Both the position numbers and the translations under genes were made by a program. Shown here piece after piece: positions 17,126-27,253 of a DNA stretch of 64,000 nt. The notes under the pieces are model-generated. The model did no database searches, had not been told where the DNA came from, and saw only the letters and a list, made by a program, of their open reading frames with translations. The DNA is from Kazachstania africana CBS 2517 (taxonomy: Eukaryota; Ascomycota; Saccharomycetes; Saccharomycetales; Saccharomycetaceae), in NCBI RefSeq assembly GCF_000304475.1, contig NC_018944.1, positions 620,001-684,000 of the forward strand, written 5' to 3'. Each line of letters opens with the position of its first letter. Position 1 is the first letter of the stretch.

Positions 17126-19499
17126 GCAGCAGCAGCAACAACAACAACGACAGAGCTCGAATAGCGCACAACAAGCAAATAATGGCAATGCTTCACAACA
17201 GCAGAGTAGACCCTCCAGTCAGTTCTCTGCGCAGGATCTTAACAGAATTGTCTTGGAGTATTTGAATAAAAAAGGTTACCATCGGACAGAGGCAATGTTA
17301 AGGGCAGAAAGTAGTCGTACCATTACACCGCAAAATAAGAAATCTCCAGGAACCACAAAGAATGGCAAGCTGCCGGAACCTTCTACGACTCCTCCCGTAT
17401 CAGATAAGACTGTGAAGCCCGTCAGTAATCCCATTTTACCACCACAACAGCAACCCGGTGTCAAGAGAGACAATGAAGGCTCTGTAATAATGTCAAGTGA
17501 ACAACAGGTGATCAATTCCATGTCTCCTGGAAATTATATTAGAGCATATTCATTACTGAAGAATTGGATCGATGAATCATTAGAAATTTATAAACCAGAA
17601 TTAAGCTATATTATTTACCCAATATTCATCTACCTTTTTTTAAATCTAATTAGCAAAGATGCCATTGTCGCAAGAAGGTTTTTCGATAAGTTTTCCAGTG
17701 ATTATAAAATCTTGCATGGTACAGATATTAATAGACTTTATAGTATCAATTCAGTTGATCATATAAAGGAAAATGAAACTGCAAATGCATTCATCTCGGG
17801 TAAATATAGAATCACCATTTCAAAGACAATATTGAATCTTCTACTTTATTTTTTAAATGAAAATGAAAATGTCGGTGGATCGCTCATCCTAAGTATGATA
17901 AATAAACATTTACAACCAGTTATAGTGAATTCCCCAGTGACTGCAAAAGATAGACTAGCAGACGGTTTAAAAATCGAATCTTCCACTAATGATAACAATA
18001 ATGCCAATGTAAATCTAGAAATTAATTCTATTCCTGTAAAATTAGGTCCTTTGCCAAAAGATGAAGAATTTGTAAAGGAAGTTGAAACCGAATTGAAAAT
18101 TAAAGATGATCAAGAGAAACAGCAACAAGATAACAATGATGCAAACACAAAGACTCTTCTTCAAGAATATAAATCGATACAAAATGACACTGCTTCTGAT
18201 GCAGCTACTGTAACAGATAAAAATGAAGACGATAAAGATAAAAGTGACAATTTGATAAAAGAAACTAAAGAGGAAGTTCTTGAAGAAAATAAAAATATAA
18301 TAAAAACACCTGTTGAATCTAAAGCATTCATGGTCTCTCCATCCATTGACACACTTCCTTTACCATTAAAGACATCACTAGATTTAAAATTAGAAATTCA
18401 AAAGGTAAAAGAGTCTCGTGACGCGATCAGGTTGGATAATATACAAACTTCATTACCAAGTGTTTGTATGTATACTTTCCACAATACAAACAAGGATATG
18501 TCCTGTTTGGAATTTAGTGATGACTGTAGATTGGCTGCTACTGGGTTTCAAGATAGCTTTATTAAAATTTGGTCATTAGATGGTTCATCACTTGTGACCA
18601 ATAAATTACCAAGTTATAAGAAAGAAGAAATTCTCACTACAGGTGATGAAACATCATCATTACTTATCGGTCATAGCGGAGCCGTGTACTCTACAAGCTT
18701 CAGTCCAGACAATAAGTTTCTATTATCAGGATCTGAAGATAAAACTGTTAGATTATGGTCAATGGATACTCATACAACTTTGGTTAGCTACAAAGGTCAC
18801 AATCATCCTGTATGGGATGTGAAGTTTTCACCAATGGGTCATTATTTTGCAACTGCATCACATGATCAAACAGCAAGATTGTGGTCATGCGATCACATTT
18901 ATCCACTACGTATCTTTGCAGGGCATTTAAACGATGTCGAAACAGTTTCATTCCATCCAAATGGTTGTTACGTTTTCACTGGTTCAGCTGATAAAACTTG
19001 TAGAATGTGGGATATAAGCACGGGTGATTCTGTCAGACTATTTTTGGGTCACACTGCGCCTGTTTTAACAACAGCTGTAACGCCAGATGGCAGATGGCTA
19101 TGTACGGGTGGCGAAGATGGTGTCATTAATGTTTGGGATATAGGAACTGGTAAAAGATTAAAGCAAATGCGTGGACATGGTAAGAACGCTATTCATTCAT
19201 TTTCATTTAACAAAGAAGGCAACATTTTGATCAGTGGCGGTGCCGATCATTCTGTGAGGGTTTGGGACCTCAAGAAAGCTACTCCTGAACCAAGTGCAGA
19301 GCCGGAACAGCCTTTTGCAGGCTATGTTGGAGATGTTACCGCTTCTGTTAACCAAGATATCAAAGAATTTGGTCGTAGGCGCGCGATTGTCCCAACAAGT
19401 GATCTTGTAGCCTCATTCTTTACCAAGAAGACACCTGTTTTCAACGTTAAATTCACCAGGACTAACCTAGCACTAGCGGGTGGTGCTTTTAGAGATTGA
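17055..19499 (+). CDS. TAF5: TAF5 (TAF90), shared subunit of TFIID and SAGA
   Basis: 814 aa, orthologue of YBR198C (798 aa). Taf5 is the WD40 scaffold of TFIID and SAGA. A glutamine tract (residues 13-31) precedes a LisH motif at about 58-85 (NRIVLEYLNKKGYHRTEAML), the TAF5 NTD2 dimerisation domain at about 153-282 (NYIRAYSLLKNWIDESLEIY), an acidic linker, and a seven-bladed WD40 propeller from about 471 to 745 with repeated GHSGAVYS, GHNHPVWDV and GHLNDVETV blades ending in LWS/MWD/VWD. The C-terminal tail is TPVFNVKFTRTNLALAGG. Divergent from KTR4 and followed by the YBR197C orthologue as in S. cerevisiae. Confidence 0.97.
17091..17147 (+). repeat. CAA/CAG trinucleotide repeat encoding 19 glutamines in TAF5
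   Basis: Nineteen consecutive Gln codons: eleven CAA, four CAG, four CAA, then CGA CAG. The interruption by CAG and CGA should slow expansion. Length variation between strains is likely for such a tract. Confidence 0.95.
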
Positions 19500-19674
19500 T
19501 CCAAATATGTAGTTTCTAAATATTTATTTACTGTAATTAATTCTTGGTATAGATTTTTCGACCGACATGGCGTTGTCTTTTTTTCATACGTTCTAAAATT
19601 CGGAACTATTATGTGAAGCTCATTTCACAGTAACTCAGCTTTCTATAAGAACAGGAAATAATTATCAGCTATCC

Positions 19675-20364
19675 ATGGATGCCAACTCTCAATCAAATTC
19701 AACGTCAGAAACCTTTCAACTTCATAATTTTTCGAAGGAATCGACGCCAGATGGGATACAATCCACGCCAGGTTCAACTTATAATTTAAAACCGAAAAAT
19801 AAGACAAAATCAAAGTCTAAGAGTAAAACGAAGCACAAAAATGCCTCCAATTGTAGTGTTAGATCAAGCTCTAACCTGGCTATTAGAGGTAAGTCTCCAA
19901 AAAATTTACTTAGCGCCAGTAGTGAGGAAAATGGTTTCAAGACGAGTAAAAATGCTAGCAAACATGGTACACCAAAACCTGATTCTTCAATAGCGTCGCC
20001 ATGGTCAGCCATTGATACTTTAGATGACGTGAAAATGATGGCTGCAGAAAATAAATTTACTGATGTCTTACCACCAAAGTTTGAAGTAGACCTTCAATGT
20101 ACGAGGGAGGCACATGTTCAACTACTAAACGCAATGAGAGACCGTAAATCAAGATTACAGAGGCCTATAGACAAGGAGGGTGCAGATGAAACCGTTTTGC
20201 CAAAATTTTTTGAAACAAGAACAAGTACCACAGAAGAGCTCGAGCCTATATACGTCAGTGACTATACTGAAACAAAAGATAGTTTCAAAGAAATAACAAA
20301 ACAGGAGGAGGAATACGTTCGTCTCATGGAAGACACTATAACAGGCGTCCAAAACCTAAGATAG
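19675..20364 (+). CDS. YBR197C orthologue, protein of unknown function
   Basis: 229 aa; S. cerevisiae YBR197C is 217 aa and has a paralogue, YPL077C. The N-terminal half is Ser/Thr/Lys-rich and probably disordered, with the basic run NKTKSKSKSKTKHK that could act as a nuclear signal. Better conserved-looking segments are SPWSAIDTLDDVKMMA and LPPKFEVDLQCTREAHVQLLNAMRDRKSR, followed by an acidic end. No catalytic motif or membrane segment is visible. I identify it mainly by its place and orientation directly after TAF5. Function unknown. It is the last gene of the chromosome-II-like block. Confidence 0.75.
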   Translation: MDANSQSNSTSETFQLHNFSKESTPDGIQSTPGSTYNLKPKNKTKSKSKSKTKHKNASNCSVRSSSNLAIRGKSPKNLLSASSEENGFKTSKNASKHGTPKPDSSIASPWSAIDTLDDVKMMAAENKFTDVLPPKFEVDLQCTREAHVQLLNAMRDRKSRLQRPIDKEGADETVLPKFFETRTSTTEELEPIYVSDYTETKDSFKEITKQEEEYVRLMEDTITGVQNLR

Positions 20365-20651
20365 TACTTTATACACTAGTCTTATATCTCATTATATATT
20401 CTTATCATTGCGTATACCTGGAATATGTATTCCCGAATTACCTCTAAACGCCAGCTACCATGTCAATGATTCTAGACTTACGTATATCGTGGTTGCTCAA
20501 ACAGCCAAGATTATAATCTTCACATGGTATAAACAGGCTTTTACACATAGTTGGTCGTGTTAGGCAGTCGTTATAGCACGCATCTGTCAATACCTCTCTG
20601 TGCTTATTTTCTTGTGAAACAATAAGTTGCTGAACCATTGAGAATCGAGAG
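20365..20651. other. Synteny junction between the chromosome-II-like and chromosome-IV-like blocks
   Basis: 287 bp between the YBR197C orthologue and GPI19, convergent 3' ends. In S. cerevisiae these genes lie on different chromosomes. I see no tRNA, LTR or other repeat in the spacer that would explain the join. Confidence 0.6.
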
Positions 20652-21044
20652 TTATCTTTCCCTATATAAAACATCACAAACATCCATGATTGGTAAGTCA
20701 ATGACTCCACTCGTCTCCTTGAATGCAAAATTCTTCACCAAATCATCTTTATCGGTGGTGACTATACAGGCATGGCTGTCAGTAATCGTCCTCATATCAT
20801 CCAAATTTGGAGCCAATATATCGTCATTATAGAAGATCAAGCCAAAATATGCAAAGAGCATGCCCATTAACACGATACACTGAAGAATCAAAACCCAATT
20901 CCTATTTGGCAAAATCTTGTTGTCATAACCACCAACAAAGGACCAAATTAGGATGAAGATCAGCAGAGAAGTCACAATAAAATGTCTAGAAAACCAATAG
21001 TATTCCCTCTTGGTTGATCTCCGTAATTTTGATGACGTCTCCAT
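20652..21044 (-). CDS. GPI19: GPI19, subunit of the GPI-N-acetylglucosaminyltransferase complex (PIG-P)
   Basis: 130 aa, orthologue of YDR437W (140 aa). It belongs to the ER complex that transfers GlcNAc to phosphatidylinositol, the first step of GPI anchor synthesis. The signature KREYYWFSRHF is followed by two membrane helices (about residues 20-40 and 49-72), then the cytosolic part with FYNDD, LAPNLDDMRTITD and the conserved end FAFKETSGVIDLPIMDVC. It is divergent from PPM1 with a 123-bp shared promoter. PPZ2, which lies between the two in S. cerevisiae, is absent here. An overlapping frame at 20444-20728 is not an extension: the protein end matches the family. Confidence 0.92.
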   Translation of the reverse strand: METSSKLRRSTKREYYWFSRHFIVTSLLIFILIWSFVGGYDNKILPNRNWVLILQCIVLMGMLFAYFGLIFYNDDILAPNLDDMRTITDSHACIVTTDKDDLVKNFAFKETSGVIDLPIMDVCDVLYRER

Positions 21045-21167
21045 TACTGGTTGTGTATTCTTTATTCTTCGCTATCTTTTCCTGCATATAAGATTATTCG
21101 GCCTACATCTTATAGAAATACTAACTTTTGATATTGAAGTAAAGTGAAGCTGATAAGGTAGAGCATA

Positions 21168-22154
21168 ATGACGAATCTAGCAATACAACAGACGGATTAT
21201 GACGCATTTTCCAGCAAAATTGCAGCAATTCAAAGAGGTTATCTTCCCCCTAGCTCAAAAAATGCCTTGAACCAGGATTATGACGATGCAGATGCCTGGC
21301 TGTCCAAATTGTATATTAATTTCAAGGAACTCCATATGAACTATTTAAATGTATTAAGAAGTAAGAACCGTAGAGTATATTCAAAGATAAACAAGGCTAG
21401 TTTAAATTCATTTCCTGTGATGAACTATGGTACGTACCTCCGAACGGCTGCCATTGATCTTTCTGTTTTACAATATTTAAATGATAGTACTTTTGATAAG
21501 TTTCAAATCGTCAATCTTGGAGCAGGGTCAGATTTGAGAATGATCCAATACTTGAACATGTTTCCAGATCGATTAGAGAACTTTGTGGATATAGATTTCG
21601 CTGAAGCTGTTCAACTAAAGCAGGGAATAATCAATGACCTAGGGTTCAAGAACGACAAGTACCATTTGCTAGCTTGTGATTTAAAGCAGGATATTAAGAA
21701 GACAATGGAGACCCTTGAATCGAGGTTAGATTTGAGTACACCCACTATAATAATTACAGAGTGTATGTTGTGCTATTTACCCGAAACTCAGTCGCAATTG
21801 TTGATTGATAATTGCATGAAAAGCTTTGAAAAAGGTTGTTGGATATCTTATGATCCTATCGGAGGTGACCAACCGAGTGATAGATTTGGGAAAATTATGA
21901 AGAATAATTTGCAGGAATCAAGAGGGCTAGATTTACCAACGCTGCTAATTTACAGCTCTACAGAAAAATATTTGCAAAGATGGGCAGCAGATAATAAGGC
22001 GGAAAGTACTATCTTAGACATGTGGCAATTCCACAATAAGTACATTTCAGCTAAAGAAATGGCAAGGCTCAGGTCGTTACAATTTTTGGATGAAATTGAA
22101 GAATTGAAACTTATGCAATTACATTATGTCATACTACAGTGTGAATGGCAATAG
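21168..22154 (+). CDS. PPM1: PPM1, leucine carboxyl methyltransferase of PP2A
   Basis: 328 aa, the same length as S. cerevisiae Ppm1 (YDR435C). It methylates the C-terminal leucine of PP2A catalytic subunits using S-adenosylmethionine, which favours holoenzyme assembly. The SAM-binding motif VNLGAGSDLRMIQYL is near residue 115, VDIDFAEAV near 143, and ITECMLCYLP near 198; the start region PVMNYGTYLRT is typical of the LCMT family. It ends only 30 bp from the end of TAF11 on the other strand. Confidence 0.95.
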   Translation: MTNLAIQQTDYDAFSSKIAAIQRGYLPPSSKNALNQDYDDADAWLSKLYINFKELHMNYLNVLRSKNRRVYSKINKASLNSFPVMNYGTYLRTAAIDLSVLQYLNDSTFDKFQIVNLGAGSDLRMIQYLNMFPDRLENFVDIDFAEAVQLKQGIINDLGFKNDKYHLLACDLKQDIKKTMETLESRLDLSTPTIIITECMLCYLPETQSQLLIDNCMKSFEKGCWISYDPIGGDQPSDRFGKIMKNNLQESRGLDLPTLLIYSSTEKYLQRWAADNKAESTILDMWQFHNKYISAKEMARLRSLQFLDEIEELKLMQLHYVILQCEWQ

Positions 22155-22184
22155 CCTTCTATGCCGATATATGTACTGTATACA

Positions 22185-23201
22185 TCATCTAAACATATTA
22201 CCACTATTTTCACCCTGATACCTCCATTGATCGGCTGGCAAAGTGTCATTCTGTAATTGATACAACCTCCATGCCTCTCGTATATGTTCTGGTAGTATGG
22301 GACTCTTATTGTATTTCTCAATACTAACATCTATTTTGTTGAAGTCTTTTACTAGTTTGTTGTAGTGATTTAGCAACCCTAGTCTAACCTCTTGTGAGTT
22401 CTTGTCTGTACTTAACAACTTGTTACTAGTCTTAATCTCCCTCACTTCATCTTCATCGTCATCAAAATACGTATCGCTTTCGTTCTCATCTACACTATCT
22501 TCAATTTCAATATCAGTTTGTTTATCCTTTTCGTTGACATCAGTTGCATTTGTCAATTGAGTAAGTTTTTTCAGTATTTTTTTCAATCTCTTTGCAAATT
22601 CTTTCCTCCTGTCAAATTCTATTGCCATCCTTGCATTAAACCACTTCTTTCTAACATCCAATGCAAGTTCTATGATTTCTCCCACATATACTTTACCAAT
22701 TGCTTGTAGAAAGACTCTAATATTCTCACTTATCGTCTGATTACAGACGGTACTGGCTAACTTTTTAACTTGAGATTTGTTTAATGAGGTTCTATGGAAC
22801 ACTTCGAATCTATTATTTTGCTCGCTATCTAAATTTAAAACCAACAGCTTGAACTGATCTTCATAACTCAACTCATTCCCTTTGATCTCGTCATCATTAG
22901 CATTTAATCTGTCATAAATATCTCTCATAAAATGCAGGTTTTTGGGGACGGAATTCAAATGAGGCATTTTGGAAACTTCATTGGTTCGTTGCGAGCTAGT
23001 AGTATCAATCTGTGATTGAGAAATAAAATTGTTCATCGTACCACCTGTTCGTAAATCTTTCAACTTCCATGCAACATATTCTTGATCCTCCGATAGTACT
23101 TGATTGATCATTTGCTTAGTCGAGAAATAGTTGGCTTCTGTAAGTAATGGTTGATAATTGACAACTGGAAGTATATCCAAAGGGCCTTGAGGTTCTACCA
23201 T
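22185..23201 (-). CDS. TAF11: TAF11, histone-fold subunit of TFIID
   Basis: 338 aa, orthologue of YML015C (346 aa). Taf11 pairs with Taf13 in TFIID and contacts TBP. The TAFII28-type histone fold runs from about residue 130 (RFEVFHRTSLNKSQVKKLAS, NIRVFLQAIGKVYVGEIIELALDVRKKW) and is completed near residue 305 by LPEHIREAWRLYQ; between them lies a long acidic, Lys-rich insert (EDSVDENESDTYFDDDEDE), as in yeast Taf11. In S. cerevisiae it is on chromosome XIII beside PPZ1; here it sits between PPM1 and GPI17, which points to reciprocal loss after genome duplication. Confidence 0.95.
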   Translation of the reverse strand: MVEPQGPLDILPVVNYQPLLTEANYFSTKQMINQVLSEDQEYVAWKLKDLRTGGTMNNFISQSQIDTTSSQRTNEVSKMPHLNSVPKNLHFMRDIYDRLNANDDEIKGNELSYEDQFKLLVLNLDSEQNNRFEVFHRTSLNKSQVKKLASTVCNQTISENIRVFLQAIGKVYVGEIIELALDVRKKWFNARMAIEFDRRKEFAKRLKKILKKLTQLTNATDVNEKDKQTDIEIEDSVDENESDTYFDDDEDEVREIKTSNKLLSTDKNSQEVRLGLLNHYNKLVKDFNKIDVSIEKYNKSPILPEHIREAWRLYQLQNDTLPADQWRYQGENSGNMFR

Positions 23202-23365
23202 ATTCGTAGCTCGTTTCGATGTTTTATAATTCTAGTTGTTCCTATAGTAAATTGAAGATTATTTTTTAAAGTCTTCGCACATATATTTGTTTTATAAAAG
23301 AAAATCATATAAGCAATATATATACAAACTGTATGCTATACACAAAATTAGTAGTCCTCCATCAA

Positions 23366-24886
23366 TTATTTGGTCTTCTTTTCATCTAGCGTGTCTTCGA
23401 CTTCTTTCATGACAGTAAGAAGACCGAAAAAGACTACAACGGACAGTGGACCCAATAAAGGTAAATACACTGCCAATTTGTGTTCTTGTGGAAAGAAATT
23501 CTGTTGAAGCATTTCGCCATTAAAGAAAGCCTCTTCAGCGAACTTCACAAGTTCATTACTTAATCTTAATGCTTCGTTCCAGTCATTTTCGGAACCCTTA
23601 GTAACGTTGTTCAAAATCTCGATAATGTTTAGCCTAGTTTCCAACGCCTTTGTAACATCTTCGAGGACAGTCTTGGGAATAGTCATCTGTTGGAATCTTT
23701 CAGTGAGCTTTACTAAGGACCATAAACTATCGACAGCTTTAGCCAAGTTCTGCAGGATGACCACCCTCTTGAATGAATCAATTGCCACGTAAGGTGCCAG
23801 TAGTTCCTCGGAAGAAGAGGTTGTCATTCCTAACAAGTAGAATAAGTCAGCCATAAATTTATGCATGATTGGGGTTAAGTAAACCTCGTCCAGAACTGTG
23901 TTTGGTTTAAGAGGGTATTTATTGATAATTAGAACACCCCATTGAGGAACAGTGTAACTTTGCCAATTGTCATTCAAATCAGATGGATTATTGGTACCTT
24001 TTATGAAATCTAGCCCCTGTGGGTTTGTTTCATTACCAGGAAACACAATGGCCAGATTTAACGCTACGTTTTCTGAATAGTAAGTCATGGATGATAAATC
24101 AGAAAGATCGATAATGTGAGATAAATCGTTCCAATTCGAGGTATTAGAATTACCCAAAGAATGTAAATTTAAATCATTAAAGTTAATAACAGATGAATCA
24201 ACTGTAAAGTTGACCATAGACGAGAAGAACTTTCTGAACGGTGTTAGTTGAGCTTTCAAAGTCGAATCAATTTGCCAATCAATTGGTGTACCATCTCCAT
24301 CTAATAGAGTCAAACTTAAATGAATGTTTGGGCTATAATTAATTGCAACATTGTTATTACCGTTGGAGCTGATATCTTCTTTGGCAAATGCGTCTAATTC
24401 CATGCTGAATGTATGTTCAACCAACGTTTGTGCCACATAGTATGGTAAATCGTTACTAACAACTGATTCATCGTCAAAATAAACCACTGTCTCTTTCTTA
24501 TCTGGGGCAATGGTAAAACCAACAGTTTGATCCAGGATCAAATCTACAAGGTGATAATTTGTGTGATCAGTCTCCGAAGGAAGATCCACTATTGGTAGAA
24601 TTTCTAGCGACCAAGGTATATGTTGTTTTTTTGAATTCAAAAGATGATTGACTTGAACCTGAATGGCATCATGGACATCAGGAAACTTATATGTACTCGA
24701 CCTCACGTATACTGGTATCGATATATGGATATCTTGAAATTTGTTTGAGTGAAGAGACTCGATGTATGCATTTGGCAAGGGCGCTCTGTAAATTGTAGTC
24801 AACTTATACCATAGTGGAATACCAAAAAGGACATATAAGACCACAAATGAGATGCCAACCAACTTTCGTATTACTAACGTGGACAT
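23366..24886 (-). CDS. GPI17: GPI17, GPI transamidase subunit (PIG-S)
   Basis: 506 aa against 534 in S. cerevisiae Gpi17 (YDR434W). It is part of the ER complex that attaches GPI anchors to proteins. An N-terminal membrane helix (about residues 8-27, GISFVVLYVLFGIPLWYKLT) is followed by the family signature YRAPLPNAYI, a large luminal domain, and a C-terminal helix (about 475-495, LAVYLPLLGPLSVVVFFGLL) with a short charged tail. The luminal part includes PQWGVLIIN and several Asn-X-Ser/Thr sites. The next chromosome-IV-order gene is NPL3, as in S. cerevisiae. Confidence 0.93.
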   Translation of the reverse strand: MSTLVIRKLVGISFVVLYVLFGIPLWYKLTTIYRAPLPNAYIESLHSNKFQDIHISIPVYVRSSTYKFPDVHDAIQVQVNHLLNSKKQHIPWSLEILPIVDLPSETDHTNYHLVDLILDQTVGFTIAPDKKETVVYFDDESVVSNDLPYYVAQTLVEHTFSMELDAFAKEDISSNGNNNVAINYSPNIHLSLTLLDGDGTPIDWQIDSTLKAQLTPFRKFFSSMVNFTVDSSVINFNDLNLHSLGNSNTSNWNDLSHIIDLSDLSSMTYYSENVALNLAIVFPGNETNPQGLDFIKGTNNPSDLNDNWQSYTVPQWGVLIINKYPLKPNTVLDEVYLTPIMHKFMADLFYLLGMTTSSSEELLAPYVAIDSFKRVVILQNLAKAVDSLWSLVKLTERFQQMTIPKTVLEDVTKALETRLNIIEILNNVTKGSENDWNEALRLSNELVKFAEEAFFNGEMLQQNFFPQEHKLAVYLPLLGPLSVVVFFGLLTVMKEVEDTLDEKKTK

Positions 24887-25442
24887 TGAGGCAGCTTTGG
24901 GTATAACTCTTGTTGGACATGCTTTCAGAATTAAAGTATTATAACTACCATTACAAGATTTATCTCGATATTAGAGCTAATATATCATTTACGACGACGC
25001 ACAAAACTACATAAGGAATACTTCGACCAACAGGCATATTTAGTAACATGAAACCATTGCAAACCATCGAATTGTTGGTGGGAAATTAGATTACAGGGCT
25101 TTTCCATAACTGGACGATAGTTTTACTGCCTGAGAGAGTCATTTTAATTAGTAAAAAAGTGCTTTAAGACAAGAGCAAGCATTAATTGTTTTACGAATTA
25201 CATAGTTATTTAATTACTATATATAAGTTACTAATATATCGTTAAGTTCATTTGGAGAGTAACAGTTCAGCTGGACAAGTGACGGTTAGTACACCACTAA
25301 AAACAAAAAAAAAAAAAAAAAAAAGAAAATCTCTAATTTACAAGGACTCATGGAAAGTTCGTAAGTCAAAAGTCTATCAAGGAATACCTTCATTATAACT
25401 TGGATATGGCCATAGATCGTTGATTTAAGGATATTAAGAATA
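24887..25442. other. Intergenic region upstream of GPI17
   Basis: 556 bp, AT-rich, holding the GPI17 promoter. It contains an A20 tract at 25305-25324, which makes the opposite-strand poly-Phe ORF at 25286-25477 meaningless. No RNA gene seen. Confidence 0.5.
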
Positions 25443-25754
25443 ATGTGCGACTCAGTCAAAAGTATCTCTGAAGCCATTGAATTTCAATTTTGGAATTCTT
25501 TGGTTCTCATCAATATGCATTTCTCAAACCCATTATCATTGTTCCTGTTATTATTACAGTCGTGGATTAGCACGGGTTCATTTAATTTACATACACTAAG
25601 GGATAGGATATTACATTGGGGAAATAAAAAAATTAAATATAATTGGAAATTCTTGATTCTAAATATTTTTGTCTTGAATGTTTTTCATTTATCTAAATTC
25701 ATCTGTTTTGTTCTTACATCTTCTCACTATACACTAATCAAAAACGTTTTGTAA
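25443..25754 (+). CDS. Doubtful small ORF, predicted membrane protein
   Basis: 103 aa, unrecognised. It has two hydrophobic stretches (NPLSLFLLLLQSWI at about residues 29-42; WKFLILNIFVLNVFHLSKFICFVL at about 68-91) separated by a basic loop (RDRILHWGNKKIKYNW). It lies in the gap between GPI17 and the NPL3 3' end, where S. cerevisiae has only a dubious ORF. A hydrophobic, Phe/Leu/Ile-rich product is also what random AT-rich DNA gives, and no family motif supports it. It may be a species-specific gene or noise. Confidence 0.25.
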   Translation: MCDSVKSISEAIEFQFWNSLVLINMHFSNPLSLFLLLLQSWISTGSFNLHTLRDRILHWGNKKIKYNWKFLILNIFVLNVFHLSKFICFVLTSSHYTLIKNVL

Positions 25755-25817
25755 TTTTTGTTCAATTGGTTTTCAAACATAATCTTGATAAAAATTGTTA
25801 ATCTAATTTAATGAAAT

Positions 25818-26963
25818 TCAACGGGTTGGAGATCTTTCACGTGGAGCACCTTCTCTGGATCTGTATGAATCTCTTGGGGCACCATAATCACCTCTTGGAG
25901 CACCGTAAGATTCTCTTGGAGCACCGTAGTCACCTCTTGGAGGGCCATAAGAATCTCTTGGACCATTGTAACCGCCACGGAAGCCGCCTCTTGGGCCACC
26001 ATAGCTACCACGAGGAGCACCGTAGCCACCACGGAAACCACCTCTTGGACCACCGTAACCACCTCTTGGACCGCCAAAGCCACCACGAGGAGCACCGTAA
26101 CCGCCACGGAAGCCACCTCTTGGGCCACCGTAGCCTCCTCTTGGACCGCCAAAGCCACCTCTGGAGCCACTGTAACCACCACGGAAACCGCCTCTGAAGC
26201 CACCACGACCTCTGAAGCCACCTCTGTGAGACCTTCTGATTGGTGGTGGGTTGTCATCTCTTTCTACAGTAATAACGGAACCTCTAACCTCAACGTTATT
26301 TAATTTATCTAAAGCTTCAGTCAAAATTTCTTCAGTTGGGAATTCTAAAGCACCAGTACCATCGAAATCTCTGGAATTGACACTAGAGAAAGTAGTCTCC
26401 AAATTGTGTTCACGAGCCAAATCTTTCAATTCTTGCCATGAACAACCTTCTGGTAAGTTTCTTAGAGTCAATCTGTATCTCTTGGCAGGTAATTTAGAAT
26501 AGACAACTTCAAGAGGTTGATTAGCAAAAGATTTACCGTTAACTTCTTCAATGGCTCTGGCAGCAGAATCAGATTCTTCAAATTCAACAAAGGCAAAGCC
26601 ATTTAAAATCTTAACCTCTTTCATTGGGCCGAATGGGCTGAAAATCTCGTTTAATTCAGATTCTTGAACATCCAATGGGAAAGGTCTAACAAATAATCTT
26701 GTAGTAGATAATTCACCTTCTGGTTGGTTGTAGTAACCGTGACCTTCGTGTGGTGGAGGTTGATGGTAGTATGGTTGAGGTTCTGGGTGGGCAGGTGGTT
26801 CATCCATTTGCTGGTCCATAGATTCAGGTATATCTTCTGGATGTGGTTCAGAAGGAGCGGCGACAGATTCTTCAACGTGTTGTTCTTGTTGTAATTCTTC
26901 TTCATGGTGAGGGACCTCTTCCGGGGCCTCAACAGGAGGTTGTTGTTCAACTGGTTCAGACAT
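25818..26963 (-). CDS. NPL3: NPL3, SR/RGG-type mRNA-binding and export protein
   Basis: 381 aa from the ATG at 26963 (MSEPVEQQ, as in S. cerevisiae MSEAQET). Npl3 binds nascent mRNA and works in splicing, 3'-end formation and export. The N-terminus is Pro/Glu/His-rich. RRM1 covers about residues 86-157 ([30 protein letters not shown]), RRM2 about 159-235 ([20 protein letters not shown]). A long RGG/PRGG repeat tail follows. The end APRERSPTR is the conserved site whose serine is phosphorylated by Sky1 in S. cerevisiae to control import and Mtr10 binding. Codon use is biased, as for an abundant protein. Divergent from CYM1. Confidence 0.97.
   Translation of the reverse strand: MSEPVEQQPPVEAPEEVPHHEEELQQEQHVEESVAAPSEPHPEDIPESMDQQMDEPPAHPEPQPYYHQPPPHEGHGYYNQPEGELSTTRLFVRPFPLDVQESELNEIFSPFGPMKEVKILNGFAFVEFEESDSAARAIEEVNGKSFANQPLEVVYSKLPAKRYRLTLRNLPEGCSWQELKDLAREHNLETTFSSVNSRDFDGTGALEFPTEEILTEALDKLNNVEVRGSVITVERDDNPPPIRRSHRGGFRGRGGFRGGFRGGYSGSRGGFGGPRGGYGGPRGGFRGGYGAPRGGFGGPRGGYGGPRGGFRGGYGAPRGSYGGPRGGFRGGYNGPRDSYGPPRGDYGAPRESYGAPRGDYGAPRDSYRSREGAPRERSPTR
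25860..26230 (-). repeat. RGG/PRGG tandem repeat tract of NPL3
   Basis: Codons for repeated units of the type [21 protein letters not shown], with near-identical DNA blocks (GGACCGCCAAAGCCACC, CCTCTTGGACCACC). RGG arginines are Hmt1 methylation sites in S. cerevisiae. Here many SRGG units of the S. cerevisiae protein are replaced by PRGG, so few SR dipeptides remain inside the tract. Confidence 0.9.
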
Positions 26964-27253
26964 TTGGTGCAATAGTAGAAATTTCAATTAACTTTATTAA
27001 AACGACAGAAAGTTCTTCCCATCCAAATTCCCTCAATTCCATGTCTCTCTTCTTATATACAAGAAATTTGGCCAGAGGAAAAAAAAATTTGCCACCCGAA
27101 AATGAACAGCCGTTCCGAGTGACTCTTGCTGCGGGTAACAAAACTGCCAATTATATAAGAATTTATTCAATATGTGATGGATATATGCATAAATTGACTA
27201 GAAGCATCTCTGGTACTAATCCTCGAACTGTTAGTTAGGTAGGGAGATTCAAG

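Noticed and set aside
20444..20728. 94-codon minus-strand frame that overlaps the 3' end of GPI19 and could be read as a frameshifted extension
   Set aside because: The 130-aa GPI19 product already ends like the family (ETSGVIDLPIMDVC then a short tail), so no frameshift is needed and the overlapping frame is a shadow.
25286..25477. Minus-strand ORF with a poly-Phe run
   Set aside because: Produced by translating the A20 tract at 25305-25324.
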